The position numbers and the translations under genes were made by a program. From NCBI GenBank assembly GCA_013306675.1, contig JABLUY010000047.1, positions 108,404-172,403 of the forward strand: DNA of 64,000 nt, given 5' to 3'. How positions within the stretch are numbered: position 1 is the first letter of the stretch; each line of letters begins with the position of its first letter. Of the stretch, positions 50,786 to 60,356 are shown one piece after another. Source of the stretch: Thraustochytrium sp. TN22 (lineage: Eukaryota > Sar > Bigyra > Thraustochytrida > Thraustochytriidae). The notes below the pieces were generated by a model. The model saw nothing but the letters and a program-made list of their open reading frames with translations, ran no database searches and was not told the origin of the DNA.

Positions 50786-51064
50786 GGGGCCTGGCGCTGC
50801 GCTGCGCCGCGCCGCGCCTCAGGCTCGCCCCGTGCACAATCGCCGCCCGCCGCTCGCCGCTCGCGAGCTGGAGCTCGAGCTCGCTCGGGCTCGTTCTCTC
50901 GCTCCAGGCGGCGCGCCGCTCCGGCGCCGGCGCCGCGCCGTGCCGCGCTCGCTCGGCGGCCGGCGGGCGGGCCGAGGGCGAGCAAGCGCCTGGGCGCACT
51001 TACAGCGCGGCGGCGGTGACGGCGGGCGCCGCGGGCACGGCAAAGCAAACTCGGGTTGCGGCGC

Positions 51065-51128
51065 AGCGGCACAGCGGCATAGCGGCACAGCGGCACAGCG
51101 GCACAGCGGCACAGCGGCACAGCGGCAC
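51065..51128. repeat. Eight tandem copies of AGCGGCAC
   Basis: Eight 8 bp units, the second ending in T instead of C. It is about 540 bp before the large-subunit ATG. Confidence 0.95.
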
Positions 51129-51663
51129 GCGGCCAGCGGCGGCGGCACTGCACTGCCTGCCCTGCCACTGGCACGGGCGCCGTCGGGCGGGGCACGGTAA
51201 CCGGGTAACCAAAAGCACTTGGCTGCCGCTTGCTGCACTTGGCTGGCAGCACTTGCAGCTAGTGGCGCTGCGGTGCAGCCCGGTGCACGCTGCTGCGCTG
51301 CGCTACTCTGCCTGCACTGCACCGCACCGCACTGCGTGGCTGCACTGCTCCGCACTGCGCGGCACTGGCAGCGCGGCGGCTGGAAGGACCGCTGGAGGAT
51401 CTGCGGCTGCGGCGCGGCGAGCAAAGACAAACTAAGCGCGCGCGCGGAGGACGCGCGGCGGCGGCGGCGGCGGCGGCGCAGCGCGCGGCGGGCGGCCGGC
51501 CGGCGCGGCGCGGCGCGGCTGCGAGCGGGCGAAGCGAGAGGGCGAGAGCGAGGGGCCGAACGGCGCAGGCGCGCGGCGCGGTTAGCGGGAGCGCCGCGGC
51601 GAGGAAAGGTCGCCGGCGGCCGCGCGGCGCGTCGGCGAAGGGAGAGAGAGAGAGAGGGAGAGG

Positions 51664-54600
51664 ATGCTGGGCCAGTGGCGGCGCGCGGGCGCAGGCGCCT
51701 CGCGGCGGCCGCTGAGGTCGGCGCTGGTGGTGGTGGTGGAGGCGCGCAGCGCGAGCAGCACCACGAATGGCGTGAAGCGCGGCAGCTTCCGGCAGGTGCC
51801 CAAGCACAAGATGGGCCTGTATGACCCGGCGCTGGAGCGCGACTCGTGCGGCGTGGGCATGGTGGCCAACCTCAAGGGCCGCGTGAGCCACCGCATCGTG
51901 GCGGACGCGAACGAGATGCTGGCGCGCATGGCGCACCGCGGAGGCTGCGGCTGCGAGGCCAACACGGGCGACGGCGCGGGCATCCTGGTGGGCATGCCGG
52001 ACGGCTTCATGCGCAAGATCGCCAAGAAGGACCTGGGCATCGAGCTGCCGGCCAAGGGCGAGTTCGCGAGCGGCATGGTCTTCACCTCCGTGCAGGAGGA
52101 CGTGGCCGAGGCCTCGAAGCGGCTGCTCGAGCAAAACGCCGAGCGCTTCGGCCTCCAGGTGCTCGGCTGGCGCGACGTGCCCACCAACAACTCCATGCTC
52201 GGCATGGGCGCCAAGCTGTCGGAGCCCAGCATCTCGCAGGTCTTCGTGGCCAACAAGGCGGGCCACCCCATCGACGTCTTTGAGCGCGAGCTCATGCGCA
52301 TGCGCAAGGCCACCGAGGCCGCCATCACCGAGGCGGACCTCGAGGACTTTTACGTCTGCAGCCTCAGCGCGCGCACCATCACGTACAAGGGCCAGCTCAC
52401 CCCGGAGCAGCTGCCCCAGTACTACCTGGACCTCGTCAACACCGACTTTGAGTCGCACCTGGCGCTCGTGCACTCGCGCTTCTCCACCAACACCTTCCCG
52501 AGCTGGGACCGCGCGCAGCCCAACCGCGTGCTCTGCCACAACGGCGAGATCAACACGCTGCGCGGCAACAAGAACTGGATGCACGCGCGCAGCGGCGTCA
52601 TGCGCTCGCCGCTCCTGGCTGACAACGACCAGCACGGCCTGCTGCCCATTTGCTCCGACAACATGACCGACTCGGGCAACGTCGACGCCGTGCTCGAGCT
52701 CCTCGTCAAGGGCTCCGAGCGCTCCATCGCCGAGGCCATGATGATGATGATCCCCGAGGCCCACCAGAACGACGTCCACATCTCCGCTGACAAGAAGGCC
52801 TTTTACGACTACAACAGCCTCATCATGGAGCCCTGGGACGGCCCGGCCATGATGGCCTTTACCGACGGCCGCTTCGTCGGAGCCTGCCTCGACCGCAACG
52901 GCCTGCGGCCCAGCCGCTTCTACGTCACCGAGGACGACCACGTCATCCTCTCCTCGGAGGTCGGCGTGCTGCCCTCGCTCGACCCGGCCACCATCAAGCA
53001 CAAGGGCCGCCTCGAGCCCGGCAAGCTCTTCCTCGTCGACTTTGAGACCGAGCGCATCGTGCACGACGAGGAGCTCAAGCACTCCATCGCCGGCGCGCGC
53101 GACTACGCCGGCTGGCTCGAGCGCAACCTGTCCACCCTCCCGGACTGGGCCGCTTCCTCGTCTGCTGCCTCCGCCCCCTCCGCGGCCACCAAGCCGAACG
53201 AGGTCGAGCTGCGCGGCCGCCTCAACGCCTTCGGCTACACCACCGAGACCCTCGACCTCCTGCTCGCGCCCATGGCCGTCGGCGGCAAGGAGGCGCTTGG
53301 CAGCATGGGCGTCGACGCCCCGCTCGCCGTGCTCTCGCGCCTGCCCAAGGGCCCGGCCGAGTACTTTAAGCAGCTCTTCGCGCAGGTCACCAACCCGCCC
53401 ATCGACCCCATCCGCGAGGAGATCGTCATGAGCCTGCAGTGCCCCGTCGGCCCCGAGGCCAACCTGCTCGAGGTCAGCGAGGCCCACGCCGCGCGCCTCA
53501 TGATCAAGGACCCCATCCTCACCGAGGCCGAGATGGCCGCCGTCCTGGCCGCCGACTCCCCGGACAAGGCCTACAAGGGCCGCTGGTACTCCAAGCCCAT
53601 CGACATGTCCTTCCCGCGCCCCGCGCCCGGCCAGAGCCCCGGCGACGCCCTGCGCGCCGCCATCGAGAGCATCTGCTTCCAGGCCGAGGACGCCGTCAAG
53701 TCCGGCAAGGTGCCTGTCCTCGTGCTCACTCACGACAACGTCGGCCCCGACCGCATGCCCATCCCCTCGCTCATGGCCATCGGCGCCGTCCACCACCACC
53801 TCATCGGCCTCAAGGAGCGCACCAACTGCGCGCTCTTCCTCAAGGCCGGCGACGCGCGCGAGGTCCACGACATGGCCTGCCTCTTCGGCTTTGGCGCCGA
53901 CGCCGTCTGCCCGTCCACCGCCTACGACGCCATCCGCGACCTCAACGAGACCGGCCGCCTCTACGCCATGAACTACCGCAAGGCCATCTCTGACGAGGAC
54001 GCCATCGCCAAGTACCGCAAGGCGCTCGGCAAGGGCCTGCTCAAGGTCATGAGCAAGATGGGCATCTCCACGCTCCAGTCCTACAAGGGCGCCCAGATCT
54101 TCGAGGCCGTCGGCCTCGACTCCGAGGTCGTCGACATGTGCTTCCGCGGCACCACCACCCGCATCGAGGGCTCCGGCTTTGAGGCGCTCGCCCTGGACGT
54201 CCTCGCCAACCACCACCGCGCCTACCCGCACAACGCCAAGGAGCGCGGCGGCTCCGCCGGCGCCCGCGCGCACATCCCGCTGCTTGCCAACCCGGGCGAC
54301 TACCACTACCGCCACGACGGCGAGGCGCACCACAACACGCCCGCCGCCATGGCCGAGATGCAGTACGCCGTCCGCGAGCACGACCCGGCCGCCTGGAAGC
54401 GCTACATTGAGCACACCATGGAGGCCAACCGCAAGGTCTCGCTCCGCGGCCTGCTCGACTTCAACGTCGACCCGGCCCAGTCCATCCCCATTGACGAGGT
54501 CGAGCCGGCCGCCGAGATCATGAAGCGCTTCGCCACGGGCGCCATGAGCCTTGGCTCCATCTCCTCCGAGTCCCACGAGACCCTCGCCGTCGCCATGAAC

Positions 54601-55271
54601 CGTATCGGCGGCCGCTCCAACACCGGCGAGGGTGGCGAGGACCCGCGCCGCTTCACGCCCCTCCCGAACGGCGACACCAAGCGCAGCGCCATCAAGCAGG
54701 TCGCCTCCGGCCGCTTCGGCGTCACCGCCGAGTACCTGGCCAACTCGGACCAGGTCCAGATCAAGATGGCCCAGGGCGCCAAGCCCGGTGAGGGCGGCGA
54801 GCTCCCCGGCTTCAAGGTCTCCGAGGAGATCGCCAAGACGCGCGGCACCACCCCGGGCGTCGGCCTCATCTCCCCCCCGCCCCACCACGACATCTACTCC
54901 ATCGAGGATCTCGCCCAGCTCATCCACGACCTCAAGAACGCCAACCCCTACGGCGAGGTCTCCGTCAAGCTCGTCTCCGAGGTCGGCGTCGGCATCGTCG
55001 CCGCCGGTACCGCCAAGGCCAAGGCTGACCACATTGTCGTCTCGGGCGGCGACGGTGGCACCGGCGCCGCCGCCTGGACCGGCATCCACCGCGCCGGCCT
55101 CCCGTGGGAGCTCGGCGTGGCCGAGGCCCAGCAGACTCTGGTCGTCAACGACCTGCGCTCCCGCGTGCGCCTTCAGGCCGACGGCCAGATGAAGACCGGC
55201 CGCGACGTCGTCATCGCCACCCTCCTCGGCGCCGAGGAGTGTGGCTTCAGTACCGCCCCGCTCATCGCCCT

Positions 55272-55307
<36 letters not shown>

Positions 55308-56451
55308 GTGCCCGGTCGGCATCGCCACCCAGGACCCGGAGCTCCGCAAGAAGTTCATGGGCCAGCCGGAGCACGTGGTCAACTTCTTCAACTTCCTCGC
55401 CGAGGACGTTCGTGCCTACATGGCTCTTCTCGGCTTCCGCACCTATGAGGAGATGGTCGGCCGCACGGACAAGCTCCGCCTCGACAAGGCTCGCCTCCAC
55501 TACAAGACCCAGGGCATCGACCTTTCTGCCCTGCTCGCGCCCGCCACCGACCTCAACCCGGACGCCGTGCCCTTCCACAGCATGCTGCAGGACCACGAGC
55601 TTGACACTGTCCTCGACCACACTCTCATCGCCAAGGCCCAGGACTCCATCCAGAACGCCAACCGCACCTTCTTTGAGACCGGCATCAACAACCTCAACCG
55701 CACCACCGGCGCCATGCTCAGCAACCAGATTGTCCGCAAGTACGGCGCCGCTGGCCTCCCGGACGACACCATCCGCGTGCACTTTGATGGCTCCGCTGGT
55801 CAGTCCTTTGGCGCCTTCCTCTGCAACGGTGTCACCTTTGAGATCGAGGGCGATGCCAACGACGGCGTCGGCAAGTGCCTTTCCGGCGGTAAGATCATTG
55901 CCTACCCGCACGAGTCCACCTTTCAGCGCCAGCCCGACTTCCGCGCTGAGGACAACATCATTCTCGGCAACGTCGCGCTCTACGGCGCCTCCACTGGCCA
56001 GCTCTTCGCCCGCGGCATCGTCGGCGAGCGCTTCGCCGTGCGCAACTCTGGCGCCCACGCCGTCGTTGAGGGCGCTGGCGACCACGCCATGGAGTACATG
56101 ACCGGCGGCCGCGTTGTGATCCTCGGCCCCACCGGCCGCAACGCCTGTGCCGGCATGAGCGGCGGCGTTGCCTACATCTACGACCCCAAGAAGCGCTTCC
56201 CCAGCCGCTGCAACCAGGAGATGGTTGGCCTTGAGGCCGTGCAGGAGGACGAGCACGTCGAGGAGCTTCGCAAGCTCATCGAGGAGCACCGCCGCATGAC
56301 TGCCTCGGTCGTCGCCCGTGATATTCTCAACAACTGGGACACCGCCCTCAAGGACTTTGTCCTCGTCTATCCCCACGACTACAAGCGCGTTGTCAACGAG
56401 CGCCGGGAGCGCGAGCTCGCCGAGGGTTCCATCGCCGCTGCCTCCGCCTGA
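51664..56451 (+). CDS. gltB: Glutamate synthase, large (glutaminase/FMN) subunit, mitochondrial
   Basis: 1,595 residues from the ATG at 51664. The first ~48 residues are basic with hydrophobic patches and no acids before residue 26, a likely mitochondrial presequence. Cys62 in 'ERDSCGVGM' is the N-terminal nucleophile of the class II glutamine amidotransferase after processing in bacterial GltB. The amidotransferase domain has 'RFSTNTFPSWDRAQPNR' and 'HNGEINTLRGN'. A central domain and the FMN/2-oxoglutarate barrel follow ('SLGSISSESH', 'RRFTPLPNGD', 'ISPPPHHDIYSIEDL', 'VSGGDGGTGAA'). The 3Fe-4S cysteines are C1205, C1211 and C1216 (C-x5-C-x4-C). The C-terminal beta-helix ('GRVVILGPTGRNACAGMSGG') completes it. 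The length fits GltB (about 1,500) plus presequence; no small-subunit part is fused. With GltD it forms the full enzyme. Stop TGA at 56449-56451. Confidence 0.96.
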
Positions 56452-56610
56452 AGAGCAACCGCATCTCCGCATGTCATGCTATAAAATCCCGTTTCGTAGA
56501 CCGAGCCCTTTTTTTCTTTTCGGCCGAGTCCTACAATGACGTGTACCGTGTACGTGTAAACTCACAGTCAGCACCACACAAGGGGCACCACTTACAAAAA
56601 CAAAAAAAAG

Positions 56611-59040
56611 TCATGGATTCTTTTCATCATCAGTCACGGTCGCGGTTTTGGACACGGACACGGACAGCATCAGGCCATTCACTTCCTGCACGATCGCGCT
56701 CCACGTCTCCACCACTGTATCCGCCGAGCCCTCGTCCACGCCCGGCTCCGCGACGAGGTCTTCGGCGCCTTCTGCGTCCGAGTCCCACGAGTCCCACGCC
56801 TCGGTGCCCTGCGCCTCGCCCGTCACAGCACAAGCAGCAGCTTGGTCGCTTGCAGCCTCCGCCTTGGCACGAGCGGCGTCCACCGCCATCGCGCACTTGC
56901 TCTTTGCCGCGGCCAGCAGCGCCGCGGCCATGTCCGCGGTCGCGGCCTCCCTCACGTCTCCTAGAACCGCCAGGGCACAGCGCACCAGGCTCTGGCCCAA
57001 AATACCCGCGTCAGTCGAACTCCACGCTAAAACCGAGGCCAGCGTGGCCACCAGGCGGTCCGGCTGCGGGTGCGCGCTGCCTGTGACGCGCAGCGCCTCA
57101 ACAAGGGCCACCTGCGCCGGCGTCTCGCGTACCACCTCCGCGAGCCAATGCTCAAGGAGGGGCGCGAGCCGGGCGTGGTGCTCGTTTCCGTGCTCATGCT
57201 CGCTCGCCAGGAGCCTGCAATAGGTCGGCATTTGCGTTGCAAGCTGCTGCACGAAGCCCGCATACCGGTTTCGGGCGCGCCGGCGTGCCTCCGCGGCCTC
57301 GCCATCCCCACCACCCTGGCTCTGCGAGCGGGTACGGCGGTACGCAAGCGCGGCGCACTTGTCCGGGTAGCACGCCTTGATGCGCAGCGTCGAGAGGTAG
57401 TCGCACACAATTTGAGCACGCTGTCGCTGCAACGACGCGAAGGCATTAATGTCCAGCTTGGAGCTCGCCACCTCGGCGAGAACCAGCGCTTCCACCGCGA
57501 GCCCCGTCGCCAGGGAGAGGTCGCCTCCAGACCCGTGTAAAATGGCCGCCTGCTCCGCGTAGCGCACGGCGGCGCCAAGAACCTCTGCCTCGCCTTGCGC
57601 CGGCTCGACCAGTGCCTGCGCCAGGTAGGCATGCACGGTCTCGATACGAATCCAGTCGTCCAGGTCGGGCCGGTCCCAACACGCCACAAGCGCATCCACG
57701 CCGCACGCGCGCATTGCGCTCACGAATACTGGGCAGATCTGCCGAGCCATGCGCTGCAGCTCGAACTGCGCCCCGCACGCCCGCCGGGACAACGCACACA
57801 GTACGCGCGGCGCCAGGGACCGGACCTCCGCCCAGCAGGCGGCTTCGGCTGGCCTCGCTTCCTCGTGGACTCGTCGGAGCAACGCCTCCACGAAAAAGAG
57901 TCGGCCCTCGCGCTCCTGCCAGGCGGCCCCTGGCGCCGAAGAGTCCAAGGCGAGCGCCACGAGACGCGCGCACAGGTCGGCGCCGGCCGGGGAGGGCAGA
58001 AGCGCCATGATGGCTTCGCAGCTCGCCTGTCGCACGGTCGAGGCTTCGTGGCCCAGCAGCAGCACGAGTTGCGAGCGCAGGCGCGATGCCAAGGCATCAT
58101 CAAGCGCCATGTCCTTCTCCTGTACCAGCTTTTGCGAAAGGCACAGCAAGCCCTCCGCATGGAAGGCATCTAGGTCGGGCCGCAGCGCATCGGCGCTTCG
58201 CAGGAGCAGCTGCTGCGCAGCCAGCGCGTCTGCGTTCCGCGCGGAGACCAGGGCGAGCTCCAGCGCGCTCGAGCGCACGGCCGTCTGCGGGTGTGCGAGC
58301 GCCAGGAGCGCGAGTCTCTGCGCCTCAGACCGGGCCGTCGCGCTGCCGCGCACACGGAGCACGACGCACATGCCCAGCAGGACGCCGTCCAGCGCCTTCC
58401 ACGCGCTCTCCACTCCGTCTGCCGCAAGCGAAGCGCCCGCCATGGCGCGGCACGCCTCGAAGAGCGCCTCGAGCGCAGCGGGCTCGCTCGCGAAGGCCGC
58501 AGGCACAGCGTTGGCCACTACCTTGCGCGTCGCGGACCAAACATCCGTCACGCCGCGCACCGTGAAGCGAACGAGCGCGTCCACGCTGAACGGCATGCCG
58601 CTTCCTTGCGCCAGCGCGAGCCCAGCGCGGAAGCATCGCTGCCGCTCGGCAGGGTCCGCGGTATGCGCCGCTGCCTCGATCCCCTCGAGCAGCGCATCCG
58701 GCTCTGCGCCCCACTCTGCCAGCGCCGCCACGGGGCCTCGCTCCTCCAGCGCCGCCACGCACCTGCGCACCGCCCTCTGCGTCGCGTCGCGCTCCTCGCT
58801 ATTATTATTGCCCGCCTCCTCGACCCTGCTTTCCTGCAGCGCCTTGAGGCCTCCCGCCTTGGCCCTGAGCACGTCCCGCGGCGGCCTGGGCGCCACGGCC
58901 GCGCGCGCCTCCGCCGCCCGCCTCGCGCCCCACCTCCTCCAGCCCGACCTCCAGCTCGCCGCCGCTTCCGCCTCCTCCGCTTCCGCCGCCTCGGGCGCCT
59001 CGGGCGGCGCCGCCGCGGCCGCCTCGCGCCCGCTCGCCAT
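56611..59040 (-). CDS. Uncharacterised helical-repeat (HEAT/ARM-like) protein
   Basis: 809 residues from the ATG at 59038-59040; the open frame continues beyond but that part is low-complexity leader and the antisense of NDUFS6. The N-terminus is Ala/Glu/Arg-rich. From about residue 85 the protein is a series of amphipathic helices such as 'ALEALFEACRAMAGASLAAD', 'SAWKALDGVLLGMCVVLRVR' and 'LVLLLGHEASTVRQASCEAI', consistent with HEAT/ARM repeats. No catalytic motif, signal or membrane segment is visible. Near the end (about 750-780) there is an acidic segment with 'AWDSWDSDAEGAEDL', resembling a short-linear-motif tail. Family unrecognised; a scaffold or adaptor role would suit the fold but is a guess. 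It converges with the large glutamate synthase gene, 159 bp between stops, and diverges from NDUFS6. Confidence 0.65.
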   Translation of the reverse strand: MASGREAAAAAPPEAPEAAEAEEAEAAASWRSGWRRWGARRAAEARAAVAPRPPRDVLRAKAGGLKALQESRVEEAGNNNSEERDATQRAVRRCVAALEERGPVAALAEWGAEPDALLEGIEAAAHTADPAERQRCFRAGLALAQGSGMPFSVDALVRFTVRGVTDVWSATRKVVANAVPAAFASEPAALEALFEACRAMAGASLAADGVESAWKALDGVLLGMCVVLRVRGSATARSEAQRLALLALAHPQTAVRSSALELALVSARNADALAAQQLLLRSADALRPDLDAFHAEGLLCLSQKLVQEKDMALDDALASRLRSQLVLLLGHEASTVRQASCEAIMALLPSPAGADLCARLVALALDSSAPGAAWQEREGRLFFVEALLRRVHEEARPAEAACWAEVRSLAPRVLCALSRRACGAQFELQRMARQICPVFVSAMRACGVDALVACWDRPDLDDWIRIETVHAYLAQALVEPAQGEAEVLGAAVRYAEQAAILHGSGGDLSLATGLAVEALVLAEVASSKLDINAFASLQRQRAQIVCDYLSTLRIKACYPDKCAALAYRRTRSQSQGGGDGEAAEARRRARNRYAGFVQQLATQMPTYCRLLASEHEHGNEHHARLAPLLEHWLAEVVRETPAQVALVEALRVTGSAHPQPDRLVATLASVLAWSSTDAGILGQSLVRCALAVLGDVREAATADMAAALLAAAKSKCAMAVDAARAKAEAASDQAAACAVTGEAQGTEAWDSWDSDAEGAEDLVAEPGVDEGSADTVVETWSAIVQEVNGLMLSVSVSKTATVTDDEKNP

Positions 59041-59335
59041 CGCGCCCGCGCTCTGCCCGCCCGCGCGCTCTGCCCCGCTGCGCTGCGCGCGCGTGCAGAG
59101 CGAGAGCGCCGACTCGGACGCGGAGTACATGCCATGGACGGATAGCCGTATAGCCGTTGGGCGGTATCGTGCACGAGCCAGCGCGGGGCCGTGCACGGTA
59201 TCGAAGCGGCCCAAGCCGCGGCCTATCCGCTGCCGCACGCCGCGGCTGCTGCGCGGCCTGCGCCGTGGCCGCTGCCGCGCCTCGCGGGCGGCGCCGCGCG
59301 CGCGCGGGGCAGACCGGGAGCGCGGCGGTAGGTGC

Positions 59336-59366
<31 letters not shown>

Positions 59367-59637
59367 GGCGGCGGCGCTGCCGCGCGCGGCGGCGCGGCGC
59401 GCGCGGCGCGGCGCGGAGGCGGAAGGAGGCGAGGGGATCGCGGCGGCTCGCCTGCAAGCGCGAGCTGCGCAGCGCGGCCGGAGAGGCGCGGGCGCGCGGG
59501 AGGGCCGGCGGGCAGGCGCGCGGCGCGGCGCGGCGCGGCGCGGAGAGCGAGCGATCGAGGGCGAGGCTGACTGACGAATGGGCTGATGGACGGACGTGCG
59601 CGCAGGAAGAGCGGAAGAGGAGGAGCAGACAGCAGAG
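59041..59637. other. Divergent intergenic region between helical-repeat gene and NDUFS6
   Basis: 0.6 kb, extremely GC-rich, with GGC trinucleotides (59335-59373) and CGGCG runs (59517-59541). Both promoters must lie here. The long antisense frame across it is open only because of GC content. No gene seen. Confidence 0.55.
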
Positions 59638-59997
59638 ATGCAGGCCTCGCGCGTGCTGGCGGTCCGGGCGGCGGCGGCGGCGGCCTCGCCCGCGGCGCGG
59701 CTGTGCGCGGCGCGGCTGGCGCCGGTGAGCGCGCTGCAGCAGGTTCGCACGTACAAGATCGCGGCGGACTCCCAGGAGGTTACGGGCCGGTTCAGCAACC
59801 CGCAGCGCAGCGACGCGGAGAAGCTCATCCACGAGGTCGCGCCCATTGAGACCGACAAGGACGTCGTGCGCTGCGACGGCGGCGGCGGCTCGCTCGGCCA
59901 CCCCATCGAGTACATCAAGATCGATCGCATCAACTACAAGCCGGCCACCTGCAAGTACTGCGGTCTGCGCTGGGTGGGCAACAAGCACCACCACTAG
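59638..59997 (+). CDS. NDUFS6: Mitochondrial complex I 13 kDa zinc-binding subunit (NDUFS6)
   Basis: 119 residues from the ATG at 59638. Residues 1-37 are Ala/Arg-rich with no acids (cleavable presequence ending near 'VRTYK'). The mature part contains 'RFSNPQRSDAEKLIHEVAPI' and the zinc site C79, H88, C105, C108 ('VRCDGGGGSLGHPIEYIKID' and 'CKYCGLRWV'), the signature of NDUFS6 in the peripheral arm of NADH:ubiquinone oxidoreductase. All four ligands are present and the length is normal. A GTG at 59596 would add 14 residues but the ATG fits the presequence better. Confidence 0.95.
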   Translation: MQASRVLAVRAAAAAASPAARLCAARLAPVSALQQVRTYKIAADSQEVTGRFSNPQRSDAEKLIHEVAPIETDKDVVRCDGGGGSLGHPIEYIKIDRINYKPATCKYCGLRWVGNKHHH

Positions 59998-60356
59998 ACA
60001 CGGGGGCGCTAGGAGCGCGTGCCTGCGCTGTGCTGCGCTGTGTTGCCCTGCGCTGCGCTATGCTGCATGGGTGCGTGATTATGATGATGTGAGAGATACG
60101 GACGAGCACGGACGTGTGTGCGGGCCTGGGCGAGAGGAACACCTTACTGGCCCTGTCTCTCCCTTCCTGCTTGCCCGCCTGCTTGTGAGGAGCGAGTAGC
60201 TTTTAGAAAGAGCAGAGCAGATAAAAGGAACGTCATGGTTTGCTCTCGCCTGGCTGCTCCTGCAACGCGACGAACAACAGCAACAACAACAACTTCCACA
60301 TTACTTGTTACCATCTTATTTCAGACAGGCCCGCTCCCTTGCTCGCTCCTTCACAG
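59998..60356. other. Convergent 3' region between NDUFS6 and the large right-edge gene
   Basis: About 0.36 kb, less GC-rich, with a TGCGCTG/TGCTGCGCTGTG duplication (60024-60065) and an AACAACAACA run (60275-60290). Likely 3' untranslated sequence; no gene seen. Confidence 0.55.

Larger units (their letters stand above)
48154..51663. other. 3.5 kb shared upstream region of the glutamate synthase subunit genes
   Basis: Very GC-rich and repeat-laden: GAGGC/GCCTC runs (48155-48178, 48570-48597), CTCG run (48201-48228), CCG run (48248-48281), CTAG (49626-49641), GGCTC array (50756-50785) and an 8 bp array (51065-51128). Open frames have repeat-like Ala/Arg/Gly/Pro content and no domain. It must contain the promoters of both genes, or one two-way promoter with long leaders. 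No gene supported. Confidence 0.55.

Noticed and set aside
51259-56472. 1,737-codon open frame on the minus strand
   Set aside because: Antisense shadow of the large glutamate synthase subunit; same codon-bias cause, no domain.
59041-59994. N-terminal extension of the helical-repeat protein across the NDUFS6 gene
   Set aside because: The extension is Ala/Arg-rich and antisense to NDUFS6, and the first ATG with normal composition is at 59038-59040.
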